DNA from: JBOFCS01 sp051646185
Lineage (GTDB): Bacteria > Actinomycetota > Actinomycetes > Mycobacteriales > Mycobacteriaceae
Length of the DNA: 9,515 nucleotides
Assembly (NCBI GenBank): GCA_051646185.1
Contig: JBOFCS010000077.1
Span: 1-9,515, forward strand
Reading direction: 5' to 3'
Shown: positions 1 to 7,806 of the stretch, one piece after another
How the letters are laid out: each line of letters opens with the position of its first letter
Position numbering within the stretch: the first letter of the stretch is position 1
Notes under the pieces: generated by a model
What the model was told of the DNA's origin: nothing
Database searches by the model: none
The model's input: only the letters and a program-made list of their open reading frames with translations
Program-made: the position numbers and the translations under genes

Positions 1-1
1 C

Positions 2-1708
2 CGACGTTATCTTCCCGGCAGCTTAATGGTCGAGACCACTTGGCAAACCCATACTGGATGGATCATTGTCCGTGATGCTCTGGTTATGGGCCCTTGGCAC
101 GACATTGAATCACGTTCGCGCACCCACCGCCGCACCCCCACCGACTGGGATGCCGAGCATATTCTTTTACGCACAGTCAAGTGCGTGAGCGGAACTGTTG
201 AACTTGCTATGAGCTGCGAACCAGCCTTTGACTACCATCGCACCGGGACTAGGTGGGAATACAGTGGTCAGGCTTATAACGAAGCTATTGCAGTGAGCAC
301 AACCGATCCACAGTTACATCCAACCCTTAAGCTGACTACAAATCTTCGTCTTGGCCTCGAAGGACGCGAAGCTCGAGCACGAACCCGACTCAACGAAGGT
401 GATAATGTTTTTGTCGCCCTAAGCTGGTCTAAACATCCAGCACCACAAAGCTTTTCCGAAGCTTCGGATAAGATGTGGAAAACCGCTGAGGCTTGGCGGC
501 AATGGATTAATATTGGCGAATTTCCGGATCATCCGTGGCGTGCCTATCTACAAAGAAGTGCCCTAACCCTCAAAGGACTTACCTACTCACCTACCGGGGC
601 GCTGCTCGCTGCCTCAACAACATCGCTTCCAGAAACTCCTGGCGGGGAACGTAACTGGGATTACCGCTACGCATGGGTACGGGATTCCACCTTTGCACTC
701 TGGGGTCTATATACCCTGGGCCTCGATCGTGAAGCCGATGATTTTTTCTCCTTCATTGCTGATGTGTCTGGCGCAAATAACGGTGAGCGTCATCAATTAC
801 AGGTGATGTACGGGGTCGGAGGTGAGCGCACTTTAGTAGAAACTGAGCTAGAGCATCTATCCGGGTATGAAGGAGCGAAGCCAGTGCGAATCGGCAACGG
901 AGCCTTTAACCAACGCCAACATGATATCTGGGGAACCATGCTGGACTCGGTCTACCTGCACAGTAAATCCCGTGAACAAATTCCCGAAGCTCTCTGGCCA
1001 GTGCTTAAAAGTCAAGTCAATGAGGCAGTTCAACATTGGCAGGAACCCGATCGCGGTATTTGGGAAGTTCGAGGCGAACCCCAGCACTTTACCTCCTCGA
1101 AAGTGATGTGTTGGGTTGCCCTTGATCGTGGAGCAAAACTTGCACTATTGCATGGCGAAGCCACCTATGCCGAACAATGGTCAGCAATTGCAGAAGAAAT
1201 TAAGGCTGATATTCTCGCCAATGGCGTGGATTCACGTGGTGTATTTACCCAACGTTACGGCGATGATGCTTTAGACGCCTCGTTACTGCTAGTTCCGCTG
1301 TTGCGGTTCCTTCCACCGGATGACCCCCGAGTGAAGGCAACCGTGCTCGCTATCGCTGATGAACTAACGGAAGGAGGTCTTGTACTTCGTTACAAAGTTG
1401 CCGAGACCGATGACGGACTATCTGGCGAAGAAGGTACTTTTACTATCTGCTCTTTCTGGCTAGTCTCTGCTCTTGTCGAAGTGGGAGAGTTAGCCCGAGC
1501 AAAGCATTTATGCGAGCGGTTACTCAATTATGCAAGTCCACTTAAACTTTATGCTGAAGAAATAGATGTAAAAACTGGAAGACATTTAGGGAACTTTCCC
1601 CAAGCATTTACTCACCTCGCTTTGATTAATGCTGTTGTACACGTAATTCGAGCAGAAGAGGAAGCTGATGCCAGTGGCGTATTCCAACCTGCACATCCTG
1701 GTAACTAA
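2..1708 (+). CDS. Glycoside hydrolase family 15 protein (glucoamylase/trehalase type), 5'-truncated by window edge
   Basis: This is the C-terminal 568 residues of a GH15 enzyme, an inverting hydrolase of alpha-glucosidic bonds; in mycobacteria close relatives act as cytoplasmic trehalases. The first ATG in frame is at 26, but the frame is open to the window edge and residues before it (RRYLPGSL) continue the family pattern, so the true start lies upstream and roughly 80-100 residues are missing. Numbering from the ATG at 26, the catalytic (alpha/alpha)6 barrel shows WVRDSTF (W217, R219, D220), IWEVRGEP with the likely general acid E347, HFTSSKVMCWVALDRG just after it, and EEGTFTICSFWLV with the likely general base E469. 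The C-terminus (HVIRAEEEADASGVFQPA) is typical of the bacterial family, so the 3' end is complete. No signal peptide can be judged. Trehalase versus glucoamylase/glucodextranase specificity cannot be decided from the sequence; trehalose handling is plausible in a trehalose-rich mycolate group, but that is inference. Confidence 0.93.
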   Translation, partial: RRYLPGSLMVETTWQTHTGWIIVRDALVMGPWHDIESRSRTHRRTPTDWDAEHILLRTVKCVSGTVELAMSCEPAFDYHRTGTRWEYSGQAYNEAIAVSTTDPQLHPTLKLTTNLRLGLEGREARARTRLNEGDNVFVALSWSKHPAPQSFSEASDKMWKTAEAWRQWINIGEFPDHPWRAYLQRSALTLKGLTYSPTGALLAASTTSLPETPGGERNWDYRYAWVRDSTFALWGLYTLGLDREADDFFSFIADVSGANNGERHQLQVMYGVGGERTLVETELEHLSGYEGAKPVRIGNGAFNQRQHDIWGTMLDSVYLHSKSREQIPEALWPVLKSQVNEAVQHWQEPDRGIWEVRGEPQHFTSSKVMCWVALDRGAKLALLHGEATYAEQWSAIAEEIKADILANGVDSRGVFTQRYGDDALDASLLLVPLLRFLPPDDPRVKATVLAIADELTEGGLVLRYKVAETDDGLSGEEGTFTICSFWLVSALVEVGELARAKHLCERLLNYASPLKLYAEEIDVKTGRHLGNFPQAFTHLALINAVVHVIRAEEEADASGVFQPAHPGN

Positions 1709-1775
1709 GCAAACTTTTTTATTTAACCAAGCCAACATAAACAATCCTATGAACTACCTCTGTCAACGAAACCTT

Positions 1776-1803
1776 TTGATATAAAACGATCTTCACGTAC
1801 TAT
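1776..1803 (+). promoter_or_regulatory. Candidate sigma-70-type promoter for the GT2 gene
   Basis: TTGATA at 1776-1781 and TACTAT at 1798-1803 are separated by 16 bases and would place transcription start about 30 bases before the GTG start codon of the glycosyltransferase gene. The surrounding 133-base gap (1709-1841) is AT-rich. A second possible -10, TATTAT at 1810-1815, has no matching -35 and would leave only a short leader. This is pattern matching only. Confidence 0.35.
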
Positions 1804-1827
1804 TCAATTTATTATAGGTAGTAGCGT

Positions 1828-1835
1828 AGAAGGAG
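1828..1835 (+). promoter_or_regulatory. Ribosome binding site deciding the GTG start of the GT2 gene
   Basis: AGAAGGAG lies six bases before the GTG at 1842-1844. It is the strongest Shine–Dalgarno match in the vicinity and supports the GTG rather than any later codon as the start; starting there also keeps the whole first beta strand (LSVVVLAFNEE) of the GT-A fold. Confidence 0.65.
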
Positions 1836-1841
1836 ACTGCA

Positions 1842-2711
1842 GTGACGGATACCCTTTCTGTAGTAGTGCTTGCTTTTAACGAGGAGGAGCTTATTGAGGG
1901 GTGTCTCTTATCAATTCTCCAGCAGCAAGCTGATATCGATGAACTTATTGTTGTCGATAATGGCTCAACCGATACCACTCGAGATCGTATTTCCACAATC
2001 GCTGCTAAATATCCAATCTTACGATTAATTGATGAGCCAACTCACGGAGTTGTCCATGCCCGCAACGCCGGTTTTGATGCTGCACAAGGTCATATCATCG
2101 CCAGGGTGGATGCCGATTGTCGAATTTCCCCAGGTTGGGCCAGACATGTTAAGTCATTCTGGAATCCAGTCAGTAGAAAACATATTGGCGCCGTAACCGG
2201 GCCAAATATCCCTTATCACTCCCCTTTTACCCAATCTAAATTTTTTGCCTTACGGTTATTGGAAATATCTGGAATCATGAAAGAAGGTAAGGCTTTTGAA
2301 GTTGTTCATGGTGCTAACATGGCTATTCGTGCCACAACCTGGAGAGCCATCCGCAGTCGGCTCAGCGAGAGATTAGATATTCACGAAGATGTCGATTTAT
2401 CTTTGTGCATCAAAAAATTTGGCCAACTTATCGCCATAAATCCCGCCATGTTAGTTTCCATGTCGCCGCGGCGAAATTATGTTCCACCCTTATCTCACAC
2501 CAAGTACATACGCGGTGGCGTACGTACTTATGCCCTGCATGGATACACTGGACCTCTTGTAAAGTTTTACGCTGCACCGGTCTACTGGATAACCCACGCT
2601 TTTTTATATGCTGCCTACCGTCCTTATGACCAGAGAAAGGGGCGCTACTCCCTGCAATTCTTATTGACGAAAAACCAGCATCGGATCGCGCCCATCACGA
2701 TCACCAGCTGA
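1842..2711 (+). CDS. Family 2 glycosyltransferase
   Basis: A 289-residue GT-A-fold glycosyltransferase that would move a sugar from a nucleotide-sugar donor to an unidentified acceptor, probably in cell-envelope or glycolipid synthesis. Residues 5-15 (LSVVVLAFNEE) form the first strand, VVDNGSTD (37-44) is the nucleotide-binding segment, VDAD (89-92) is the metal-binding DXD, HGANM (156-160) lies in the acceptor region, and HEDVD (181-185) supplies the ED motif with the probable catalytic base D183. The C-terminal 60 residues contain a mildly hydrophobic aromatic stretch (about 240-258) that could touch the membrane, but there is no clear transmembrane helix. GTG start, chosen from the strong upstream ribosome binding site. 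It stands 133 bases after the GH15 gene, probably as a separate transcript, and converges on the peptidase gene. Donor and acceptor cannot be inferred. Confidence 0.9.
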   Translation: MTDTLSVVVLAFNEEELIEGCLLSILQQQADIDELIVVDNGSTDTTRDRISTIAAKYPILRLIDEPTHGVVHARNAGFDAAQGHIIARVDADCRISPGWARHVKSFWNPVSRKHIGAVTGPNIPYHSPFTQSKFFALRLLEISGIMKEGKAFEVVHGANMAIRATTWRAIRSRLSERLDIHEDVDLSLCIKKFGQLIAINPAMLVSMSPRRNYVPPLSHTKYIRGGVRTYALHGYTGPLVKFYAAPVYWITHAFLYAAYRPYDQRKGRYSLQFLLTKNQHRIAPITITS

Positions 2712-2717
2712 CCGTAC

Positions 2718-4730
2718 CTACACCCCAGCAAGGCCACGGCGTTTTAGTAAAGCATCAATACTTGCATCCTTACCTCGAAAACTACGGTATGCCTCGAGCG
2801 GATCTACGCTACCCCCCTTAGCCAGGATGGTTTCTCGAAGCCGTTCTCCTTCAAAACGATTAAGACCACCTTTACTGCTAAAATAATCAGCACTATCCGC
2901 GTCAAGAACCTCAGCCCAAATATATGAATAGTAGGCTGCCGAATAACCCCCAGAAAAAATATGCGAAAAATAGCTACTGCGATACCGCGGTGGTATCGCC
3001 TCAATAGCAATACCCGCTTGCGTCAAAACCTCCCGTTCGAAAGTATCAATATCAGCAATCTGGTCCGCTGAAGTCAGCGAGTGCCAAGCCAGGTCTAAAA
3101 CCGCAGCCGCAAGATATTCCGTTGTGGCAAAACCCTGTCCATATTGCTGAGATTCAATAAGACGATCAACAAGCTCTAAAGGAAGAGACTCCCCCGTATT
3201 AAAATGTAATGCATAATGAGTAAGGCAACTAGGATGAAATGCCCACATTTCATTAAGCTGTGAAGGATATTCAACAAAATCACGGGGCACTGATGTCCCT
3301 GAAAATGATGGATACCGAACCTTAGATAATAATCCATGCAAGCCATGCCCAAATTCATGAAATGCTGTTACTACCTCGTCTGAACTCAGTAAAGTTGGCT
3401 CATTTCCCACTGGCTTGGTGATATTGAGAACATTAACAACAACCGGCAGAGTACCTAATAAAGTTGACTGCCGAACAAAAGAACTCATCCAGGCACCACC
3501 TCTTTTGGTATCCCTGGCATAACAATCTAGTAGCAGCAGACCTATCGCCTGACCGTTCTCTTCGAACACCTCAAAGGCCCGGACATCTCGATGATAGGTA
3601 GGAAGATCATACCGCTCAACAACGTTAAGTCCGTATAGCTGTTGCGCAGCAAAGAATACGCCTTTTTTTAACACGTTTTCTAATTCAAAATAGGGTCGCA
3701 GAACTGCTTCATCAATGCTATATCGTTCCTTCCGGAGCTTTTCAGCATAAAATGGCCAGTCCCAAGGTTCGATACTCTCTTCTGGGCTAATATCAATTAA
3801 CTCTTTTTCTTCAGCGTTGGCATTGGCCACCGCTGCCGGGATTAGTCGTTCTAGGAGTGAACGAACCGCTTCCACGCTACCTGCGGTTTCCTCAGAAATA
3901 ACATAATCAGCATGATTGGCAAAGCCAAGAAGATGTGCACGCTTAGACCTAAGCTGGGTAATAGCAAGTAAAATTTCAGTATTATCAGTGGCATTTCCCC
4001 GCGTACCTCTTGCATGTGATGCTTTAAAAATTTTTTCGCGAAGAGATCGCTCAGTAAGTTCCGCCACAATAGGCTGTGAGGTAGGCAGTCCTAAACGAAT
4101 AAGGAAGTGCCCTTCGGCGGTACGCGCTGGATCTATGGCAGACTGTTGTAAGCCGGAAAGTTCAGTCTCATCAGTGACCAGCACGGCTGAATCATTGGTT
4201 TCCGCAAGAAGGTTTTTCTGAAAAGCTGCTGATAAAGAAGATAATTCAGAATTTATTTCTCGTAACTGGTTTTGCTTTTCTGTACTTAATCCAGCGCCAG
4301 CTCGCAAAAAATCTTGATGATAGCGGTCAAGCAATCGCTGCGATTCCGGATCTAACTTCTCTTTTGCCGCCACCAGTACACAAATTCGCTGATATAAGTT
4401 TTTATTTAAATATTGTGCATCGTGATAGGCGGATAGTTGTGGCGCAATATCAGCATGAAGCTCATCAAGAACTATATTAGTATGTGCCGAAACAAGATTA
4501 AAAAACACTGAAGAAACAGTTGCCAATAGCAAACCGGATTTTTCCAATGCCTCGACCGTATTCCTAAAAGTAGCAGGCTGCGGGTTTGTAGCAATGGCAT
4601 AGATCTCATTCTGAGCCTGGGTAAGTGCTACCTCGAACGCTTCAGCAAAATGCTCGTCGCGAATCCGATCAAACTCTGGCAGTTGATACGGCAGCGAACT
4701 GGGCAACAACAGTGGATTTTTTGTTGGCAT
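2718..4730 (-). CDS. M3 family zinc metallopeptidase (dipeptidyl carboxypeptidase / oligopeptidase A type)
   Basis: A 670-residue cytosolic oligopeptidase of the thimet oligopeptidase family, close to the usual 680 residues of Dcp and OpdA. It should degrade short peptides released by proteasome or Clp-type proteases. Zinc ligands are H458 and H462 with catalytic E459 in AFHEFGHGLHG, and the third ligand E487 (FVEYPSQLNE) follows H462 by 25 residues, the spacing seen in the family. The substrate loop near the C-terminus (YFSHIFSGGYSAAYYSY, about 587-603) keeps the histidine, the Gly-Gly and the tyrosines Y596, Y600 and Y603 that stabilise the transition state in M3 enzymes. There is no signal peptide. 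The ATG at 4730 is preceded by a modest GAGAA; the next gene upstream ends 23 bases away, so it is probably the last gene of the lepA transcript. Dcp (removes C-terminal dipeptides) versus OpdA (endopeptidase) cannot be settled by eye. Confidence 0.93.
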   Translation of the reverse strand: MPTKNPLLLPSSLPYQLPEFDRIRDEHFAEAFEVALTQAQNEIYAIATNPQPATFRNTVEALEKSGLLLATVSSVFFNLVSAHTNIVLDELHADIAPQLSAYHDAQYLNKNLYQRICVLVAAKEKLDPESQRLLDRYHQDFLRAGAGLSTEKQNQLREINSELSSLSAAFQKNLLAETNDSAVLVTDETELSGLQQSAIDPARTAEGHFLIRLGLPTSQPIVAELTERSLREKIFKASHARGTRGNATDNTEILLAITQLRSKRAHLLGFANHADYVISEETAGSVEAVRSLLERLIPAAVANANAEEKELIDISPEESIEPWDWPFYAEKLRKERYSIDEAVLRPYFELENVLKKGVFFAAQQLYGLNVVERYDLPTYHRDVRAFEVFEENGQAIGLLLLDCYARDTKRGGAWMSSFVRQSTLLGTLPVVVNVLNITKPVGNEPTLLSSDEVVTAFHEFGHGLHGLLSKVRYPSFSGTSVPRDFVEYPSQLNEMWAFHPSCLTHYALHFNTGESLPLELVDRLIESQQYGQGFATTEYLAAAVLDLAWHSLTSADQIADIDTFEREVLTQAGIAIEAIPPRYRSSYFSHIFSGGYSAAYYSYIWAEVLDADSADYFSSKGGLNRFEGERLRETILAKGGSVDPLEAYRSFRGKDASIDALLKRRGLAGV

Positions 4731-4753
4731 AGTTTCTCACTGTATCTACTTTT

Positions 4754-5779
4754 TCAATTTTTCGCTTGATCAGCGATACTACCCTGAGCCTCCTGCAATT
4801 CCTGCGACAACAGTACTATTAACTCTCCCGCAGCTACTTTGCGAGCCCGATGATGCGCTACCCCAGCCCATAAGCTCATCACCTCAGGATTCTTCGTAGC
4901 TTTAAGAGGCCCAGTAGCGTAATGTAATTGGGGGTACGCTGCCGGAGCATAGGCATCAAAAGTATCCATAAACTTATTACGAATACCCCGTGCTTTCCTA
5001 CCCGAGAATGCCCGAGTAACAGCTGTTGGAGCATCCGACAGAATAGCTTTTTTATGCGCTTCTGGAGCATCAGATTCCGGGCAAACAATAAATGCCGTGC
5101 CCATTTGAACAGCAACTGCACCCTGACTAAGCGCCGAATACATATCCCACCCAGTCATTATGCCTCCTGCAGCAATGCAACTTGCTTCCGGGAAACGCGA
5201 AACAACCTGACCCAGTAGCTCAGTCAGAGCAATCTCCGGAACTGAATCGGCAAAACTTCCACGGTGCCCACCCGCCTCAGAGCCTTGCACTATCAGAGCA
5301 TCAGCGCCAATCGCAAGGCCTTGCTCAGCTTCCCTCAACGAGGTCACTGTTACCCACACTTCACTTCCCACGGAATGCAATTTCTGCACTACAGTTTGAG
5401 ATGGTAAACCAAAAGTAAAGGATACCAAAGAAACTGGGTCACTAAGAAGAAGAGCTAACTTCTCCTCATAAAAATCATCACCCCACCGTGGCTGTCCAAT
5501 CTTTACCCCATATTCACGAGCCATTGGGGTAATACGTTCAAGATACTCAGCCACTCCCGAGTCATCACAAACATTAGGCACAAAGAGATTTACTCCGAAA
5601 TCCCTTGAACTGAAATCTGCCATTTGTTCAGCAAGGGACTGTGGGCTTTTTAACCCACCAGCCAAAAAACCACAAGCGCCAGCGGCAGTTACCGCTTTCA
5701 CCAATGCAGGAGTGCTCGCCCCACCGGCCATAGGAGCGGCTATCACCGGTACCAATAAATTTTTCAGCACTACACTCAT
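4754..5779 (-). CDS. Nitronate monooxygenase-like FMN enzyme (2-nitropropane dioxygenase family)
   Basis: A 341-residue TIM-barrel flavoprotein. Family members oxidise alkyl nitronates such as propionate 3-nitronate using FMN and oxygen. The N-terminus has the typical PVIAAPMAGG (11-20); QGSEAGGHRG (165-174) carries the active-site region histidine H172; AAGGI (203-207) and QMGTAF (225-230) form the FMN phosphate-binding loops. All these are in the expected order and spacing. The ATG at 5779 follows a GTGAGG ribosome binding site by about five bases. It starts 20 bases after lepA ends and stops 23 bases before the peptidase start, so the three are likely co-transcribed; nothing obvious links them functionally. 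FabK-type enoyl-ACP reductases share this fold and some motifs, so the substrate is uncertain, but the GSEAGGH block and length fit nitronate monooxygenase better. Confidence 0.87.
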   Translation of the reverse strand: MSVVLKNLLVPVIAAPMAGGASTPALVKAVTAAGACGFLAGGLKSPQSLAEQMADFSSRDFGVNLFVPNVCDDSGVAEYLERITPMAREYGVKIGQPRWGDDFYEEKLALLLSDPVSLVSFTFGLPSQTVVQKLHSVGSEVWVTVTSLREAEQGLAIGADALIVQGSEAGGHRGSFADSVPEIALTELLGQVVSRFPEASCIAAGGIMTGWDMYSALSQGAVAVQMGTAFIVCPESDAPEAHKKAILSDAPTAVTRAFSGRKARGIRNKFMDTFDAYAPAAYPQLHYATGPLKATKNPEVMSLWAGVAHHRARKVAAGELIVLLSQELQEAQGSIADQAKN

Positions 5780-5799
5780 CGCTACCTCACTAACCCAGG

Positions 5800-7656
5800 T
5801 TACTTCTTCGGCTTATCCCCGGTACCATCAGATGAAAGAGCCGCAACAAAAGCTTCTTGCGGAACTTCCACCCTACCAATAGTTTTCATTCGCTTTTTAC
5901 CTTCTTTTTGCTTCTCCAGAAGTTTGCGCTTACGGCTAATATCACCGCCATAACATTTTGCCAACACATCCTTGCGGATAGCTCGAATATTTTCTCGAGC
6001 AATAATCCTTGCCCCAATCGCCGCCTGAATAGGCACTTCAAACTGTTGACGTGGAATCAACTCACGTAGTTTTGAGGTCATTTTATTGCCGTAAGTTCCA
6101 GCATTAGTACGGTGCACAATCGCCGAAAAAGCATCTACTGCTTCACCTTGCAGGAGAATATCGACTTTAACTAAGTCGGCATTCTGCTCCCCAGACTCTT
6201 CATAGTCCAAACTTGCATAGCCTTTAGTTCTCGATTTCAGCGCATCAAAAAAGTCAAACATGATCTCGCCCATCGGCATAAGATACCGGAGTTCAACACG
6301 TGTTTCCGAAAGATAGTCCATGCCACCGAGTTCCCCACGTCGACTCTGACACAATTCCATAATTGAACCCACAAACTCACTGGGGGCAATCACAGTGCAC
6401 TTAGCCATCGGCTCAAAAACTTCTCGTAACTTACCTTCTGGCCAGTACGAGGGGTTTGTAACTATTTGTTCCGAACCGTCTTCCATCACCACTCGGTACA
6501 CCACGTTAGGCGAGGTGGAGATCAGGTCCAAACCAAATTCTCGTTCCAACCTATCGCGAGTAATTTCCATATGCAGCAGACCTAAGAATCCACAGCGGAA
6601 ACCAAAGCCAAGAGCCACTGAGGTTTCCGGCTCATATGCCAGGGCGGCATCGTTAAGACGCAACTTATCTAAGGCATCACGCAGAACCGGATAATCGGAC
6701 CCATCCATCGGATAAAGCCCGGAGTACACCATCGGTTTTGGATCACGGTAGCCAACCAGTGGTTCTTTAGCACCGTTGCGCGCTGAGGTCACGGTATCCC
6801 CAACGCGGGATTGGCGCACATCTTTAACCCCAGTGATGAGGTACCCCACCTCACCAACCCCAAGGCCTACCGTAGGTTTTGGCTCAGGCGAAATAACACC
6901 CACCTCAAGAAGTTCATGGGTAGTCCCAGTGGACATCATGGTGATCTTCTCACGCGGGGTAATCCGACCATCCACTACTCGCACATAGGTCACCACACCT
7001 CGATAGGCGTCGTACACCGAGTCGAAAATCATCGCTCGAGCTGGGCCATCGGCATCTCCCACCGGAGCCGGGACCACCCGAACAACTTCATCTAACAGTT
7101 CTTTAACCCCAACTCCGGTTTTCCCGGAAACCCGCAGAACATCGCTGGGTTCACACCCAACAATGTGGGCAATTTCCTCGGCGTAGCGGTCAGGATCGGC
7201 TGCAGGCAGATCAATTTTATTGAGTACCGGAATAATGGTGAGCTCTTTGTCCATAGCTAAATAAAGATTGGCTAGGGTCTGTGCTTCGATACCTTGAGCT
7301 GCGTCAACAAGCAGCACTGCACCTTCACAGGCTTCCAATGCCCGCGACACCTCATAGGTGAAGTCCACGTGGCCGGGGGTGTCAATGAGATGCAAAACGA
7401 TCTCTTCAGAGCTGCCATCCTCTTTTTCGACAACCCAAGGTAACCGCACATTCTGTGCTTTGATCGTGATACCACGCTCACGTTCAATATCCATGCGGTC
7501 GAGGTACTGGGCACGCATCTGCCGAGGGTCAACTACCCCGGTGAGCTGCAACATTCGGTCGGCTAGCGTTGACTTGCCGTGGTCAATATGGGCAATGATG
7601 CAGAAGTTTCTGATCCGAGTTGGATCAGTAAACGTTGTATCGGCAAAGCTAGTAAT
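5800..7656 (-). CDS. lepA: Elongation factor 4 (LepA), probable ATT start
   Basis: Ribosome-associated GTPase that acts on stalled or misassembled elongation/initiation complexes. From the proposed start the protein has 618 residues, near the 600-650 usual for actinobacteria. G1 is AHIDHGKST (22-30), G2 RGITI (61-65), G3 DTPGH (92-96), G4 NKID (146-149). The LepA-specific C-terminal domain is intact, with KCYGGDISRKRK and EGKKRMK near the end. The first in-frame ATG, at 7554, would delete the P-loop and cannot be the start. Reading upstream gives SFADTTFTDPTRIRNFCII, conserved in the family, then ATT at 7656-7654, CCC, GTT, GGA and a TGA stop at 7668-7666. No ATG, GTG, TTG or CTG occurs in between. 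ATT sits five bases behind GAGGAG. It heads the run lepA–flavoenzyme–M3 peptidase. A sequencing error in the start region is the main alternative for the odd start; the identity itself is certain. Confidence 0.97.
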   Translation of the reverse strand: MTSFADTTFTDPTRIRNFCIIAHIDHGKSTLADRMLQLTGVVDPRQMRAQYLDRMDIERERGITIKAQNVRLPWVVEKEDGSSEEIVLHLIDTPGHVDFTYEVSRALEACEGAVLLVDAAQGIEAQTLANLYLAMDKELTIIPVLNKIDLPAADPDRYAEEIAHIVGCEPSDVLRVSGKTGVGVKELLDEVVRVVPAPVGDADGPARAMIFDSVYDAYRGVVTYVRVVDGRITPREKITMMSTGTTHELLEVGVISPEPKPTVGLGVGEVGYLITGVKDVRQSRVGDTVTSARNGAKEPLVGYRDPKPMVYSGLYPMDGSDYPVLRDALDKLRLNDAALAYEPETSVALGFGFRCGFLGLLHMEITRDRLEREFGLDLISTSPNVVYRVVMEDGSEQIVTNPSYWPEGKLREVFEPMAKCTVIAPSEFVGSIMELCQSRRGELGGMDYLSETRVELRYLMPMGEIMFDFFDALKSRTKGYASLDYEESGEQNADLVKVDILLQGEAVDAFSAIVHRTNAGTYGNKMTSKLRELIPRQQFEVPIQAAIGARIIARENIRAIRKDVLAKCYGGDISRKRKLLEKQKEGKKRMKTIGRVEVPQEAFVAALSSDGTGDKPKK

Positions 7657-7661
7657 GGGAA

Positions 7662-7667
7662 CTCCTC
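7662..7667 (-). promoter_or_regulatory. Shine–Dalgarno sequence positioning the lepA ATT start
   Basis: On the minus strand GAGGAG ends five bases (TTCCC) before ATT at 7656-7654. It overlaps the in-frame TGA stop at 7668-7666, so any start must lie after it. The only other near-cognate codon upstream of ATT, GTT at 7662-7660, overlaps this element and has no Shine–Dalgarno sequence of its own. Confidence 0.7.
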
Positions 7668-7716
7668 AGTGCTGTGACCGGCTTTAAGACCAACATCTTC
7701 TCGCCTCACACGCCGG

Positions 7717-7741
7717 ATCGGTTACCACAAGGGTATCGGTT
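7717..7741. repeat. Short direct repeat ATCGGTT in the lepA/PemK-fold divergent control region
   Basis: ATCGGTT occurs at 7717-7723 and again at 7735-7741, 18 bases apart start to start, within the 150-base gap between two divergent genes. On the minus strand the second copy abuts a weak -10-like TACCCT (7735-7730) that could serve lepA. The arrangement could be a paired operator, but seven-base repeats also arise by chance. The rest of the gap (7657-7716 and 7742-7794) shows no clear hairpin or terminator. Confidence 0.3.
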
Positions 7742-7794
7742 GCAACATCACTACCTGAGTCGACTGTCGCAGACAAGCCCTAAATGCTGCCCAT

Positions 7795-7800
7795 TAAACT
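7795..7800 (+). promoter_or_regulatory. Candidate -10 element for a leaderless PemK-fold mRNA
   Basis: TAAACT fits the actinobacterial TAnnnT -10 pattern and ends six bases before the A of the ATG at 7807, which would make that A the transcription start. No Shine–Dalgarno sequence precedes the ATG (the 15 bases before it are pyrimidine- and A-rich without GGAG), as expected for a leaderless message. No convincing -35 is seen at the usual distance. Confidence 0.5.
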
Positions 7801-7806
7801 GATCTC

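Noticed and set aside
26..28. ATG at 26 as the start of the GH15 gene
   Set aside because: The frame stays open to the window edge and the residues before it (RRYLPGSL) continue the family pattern; a start here would leave the enzyme without its N-terminal domain.
1709..1730. T-run after the GH15 stop as an intrinsic terminator
   Set aside because: No GC-rich inverted repeat precedes the run at about 1714-1725.
3916..4221. Plus-strand open frame of 101 codons inside the M3 peptidase gene
   Set aside because: Antisense shadow of conserved peptidase codons, with no ribosome binding site or family pattern.
7552..7554. ATG at 7554 as the lepA start
   Set aside because: It removes 34 conserved residues including the AHIDHGKST P-loop, without which LepA cannot bind GTP.
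7358..7687. Plus-strand open frame of 109 codons over the lepA start
   Set aside because: It lies antisense to conserved lepA codons, lacks recognisable motifs, and its composition follows from the lepA reading frame.
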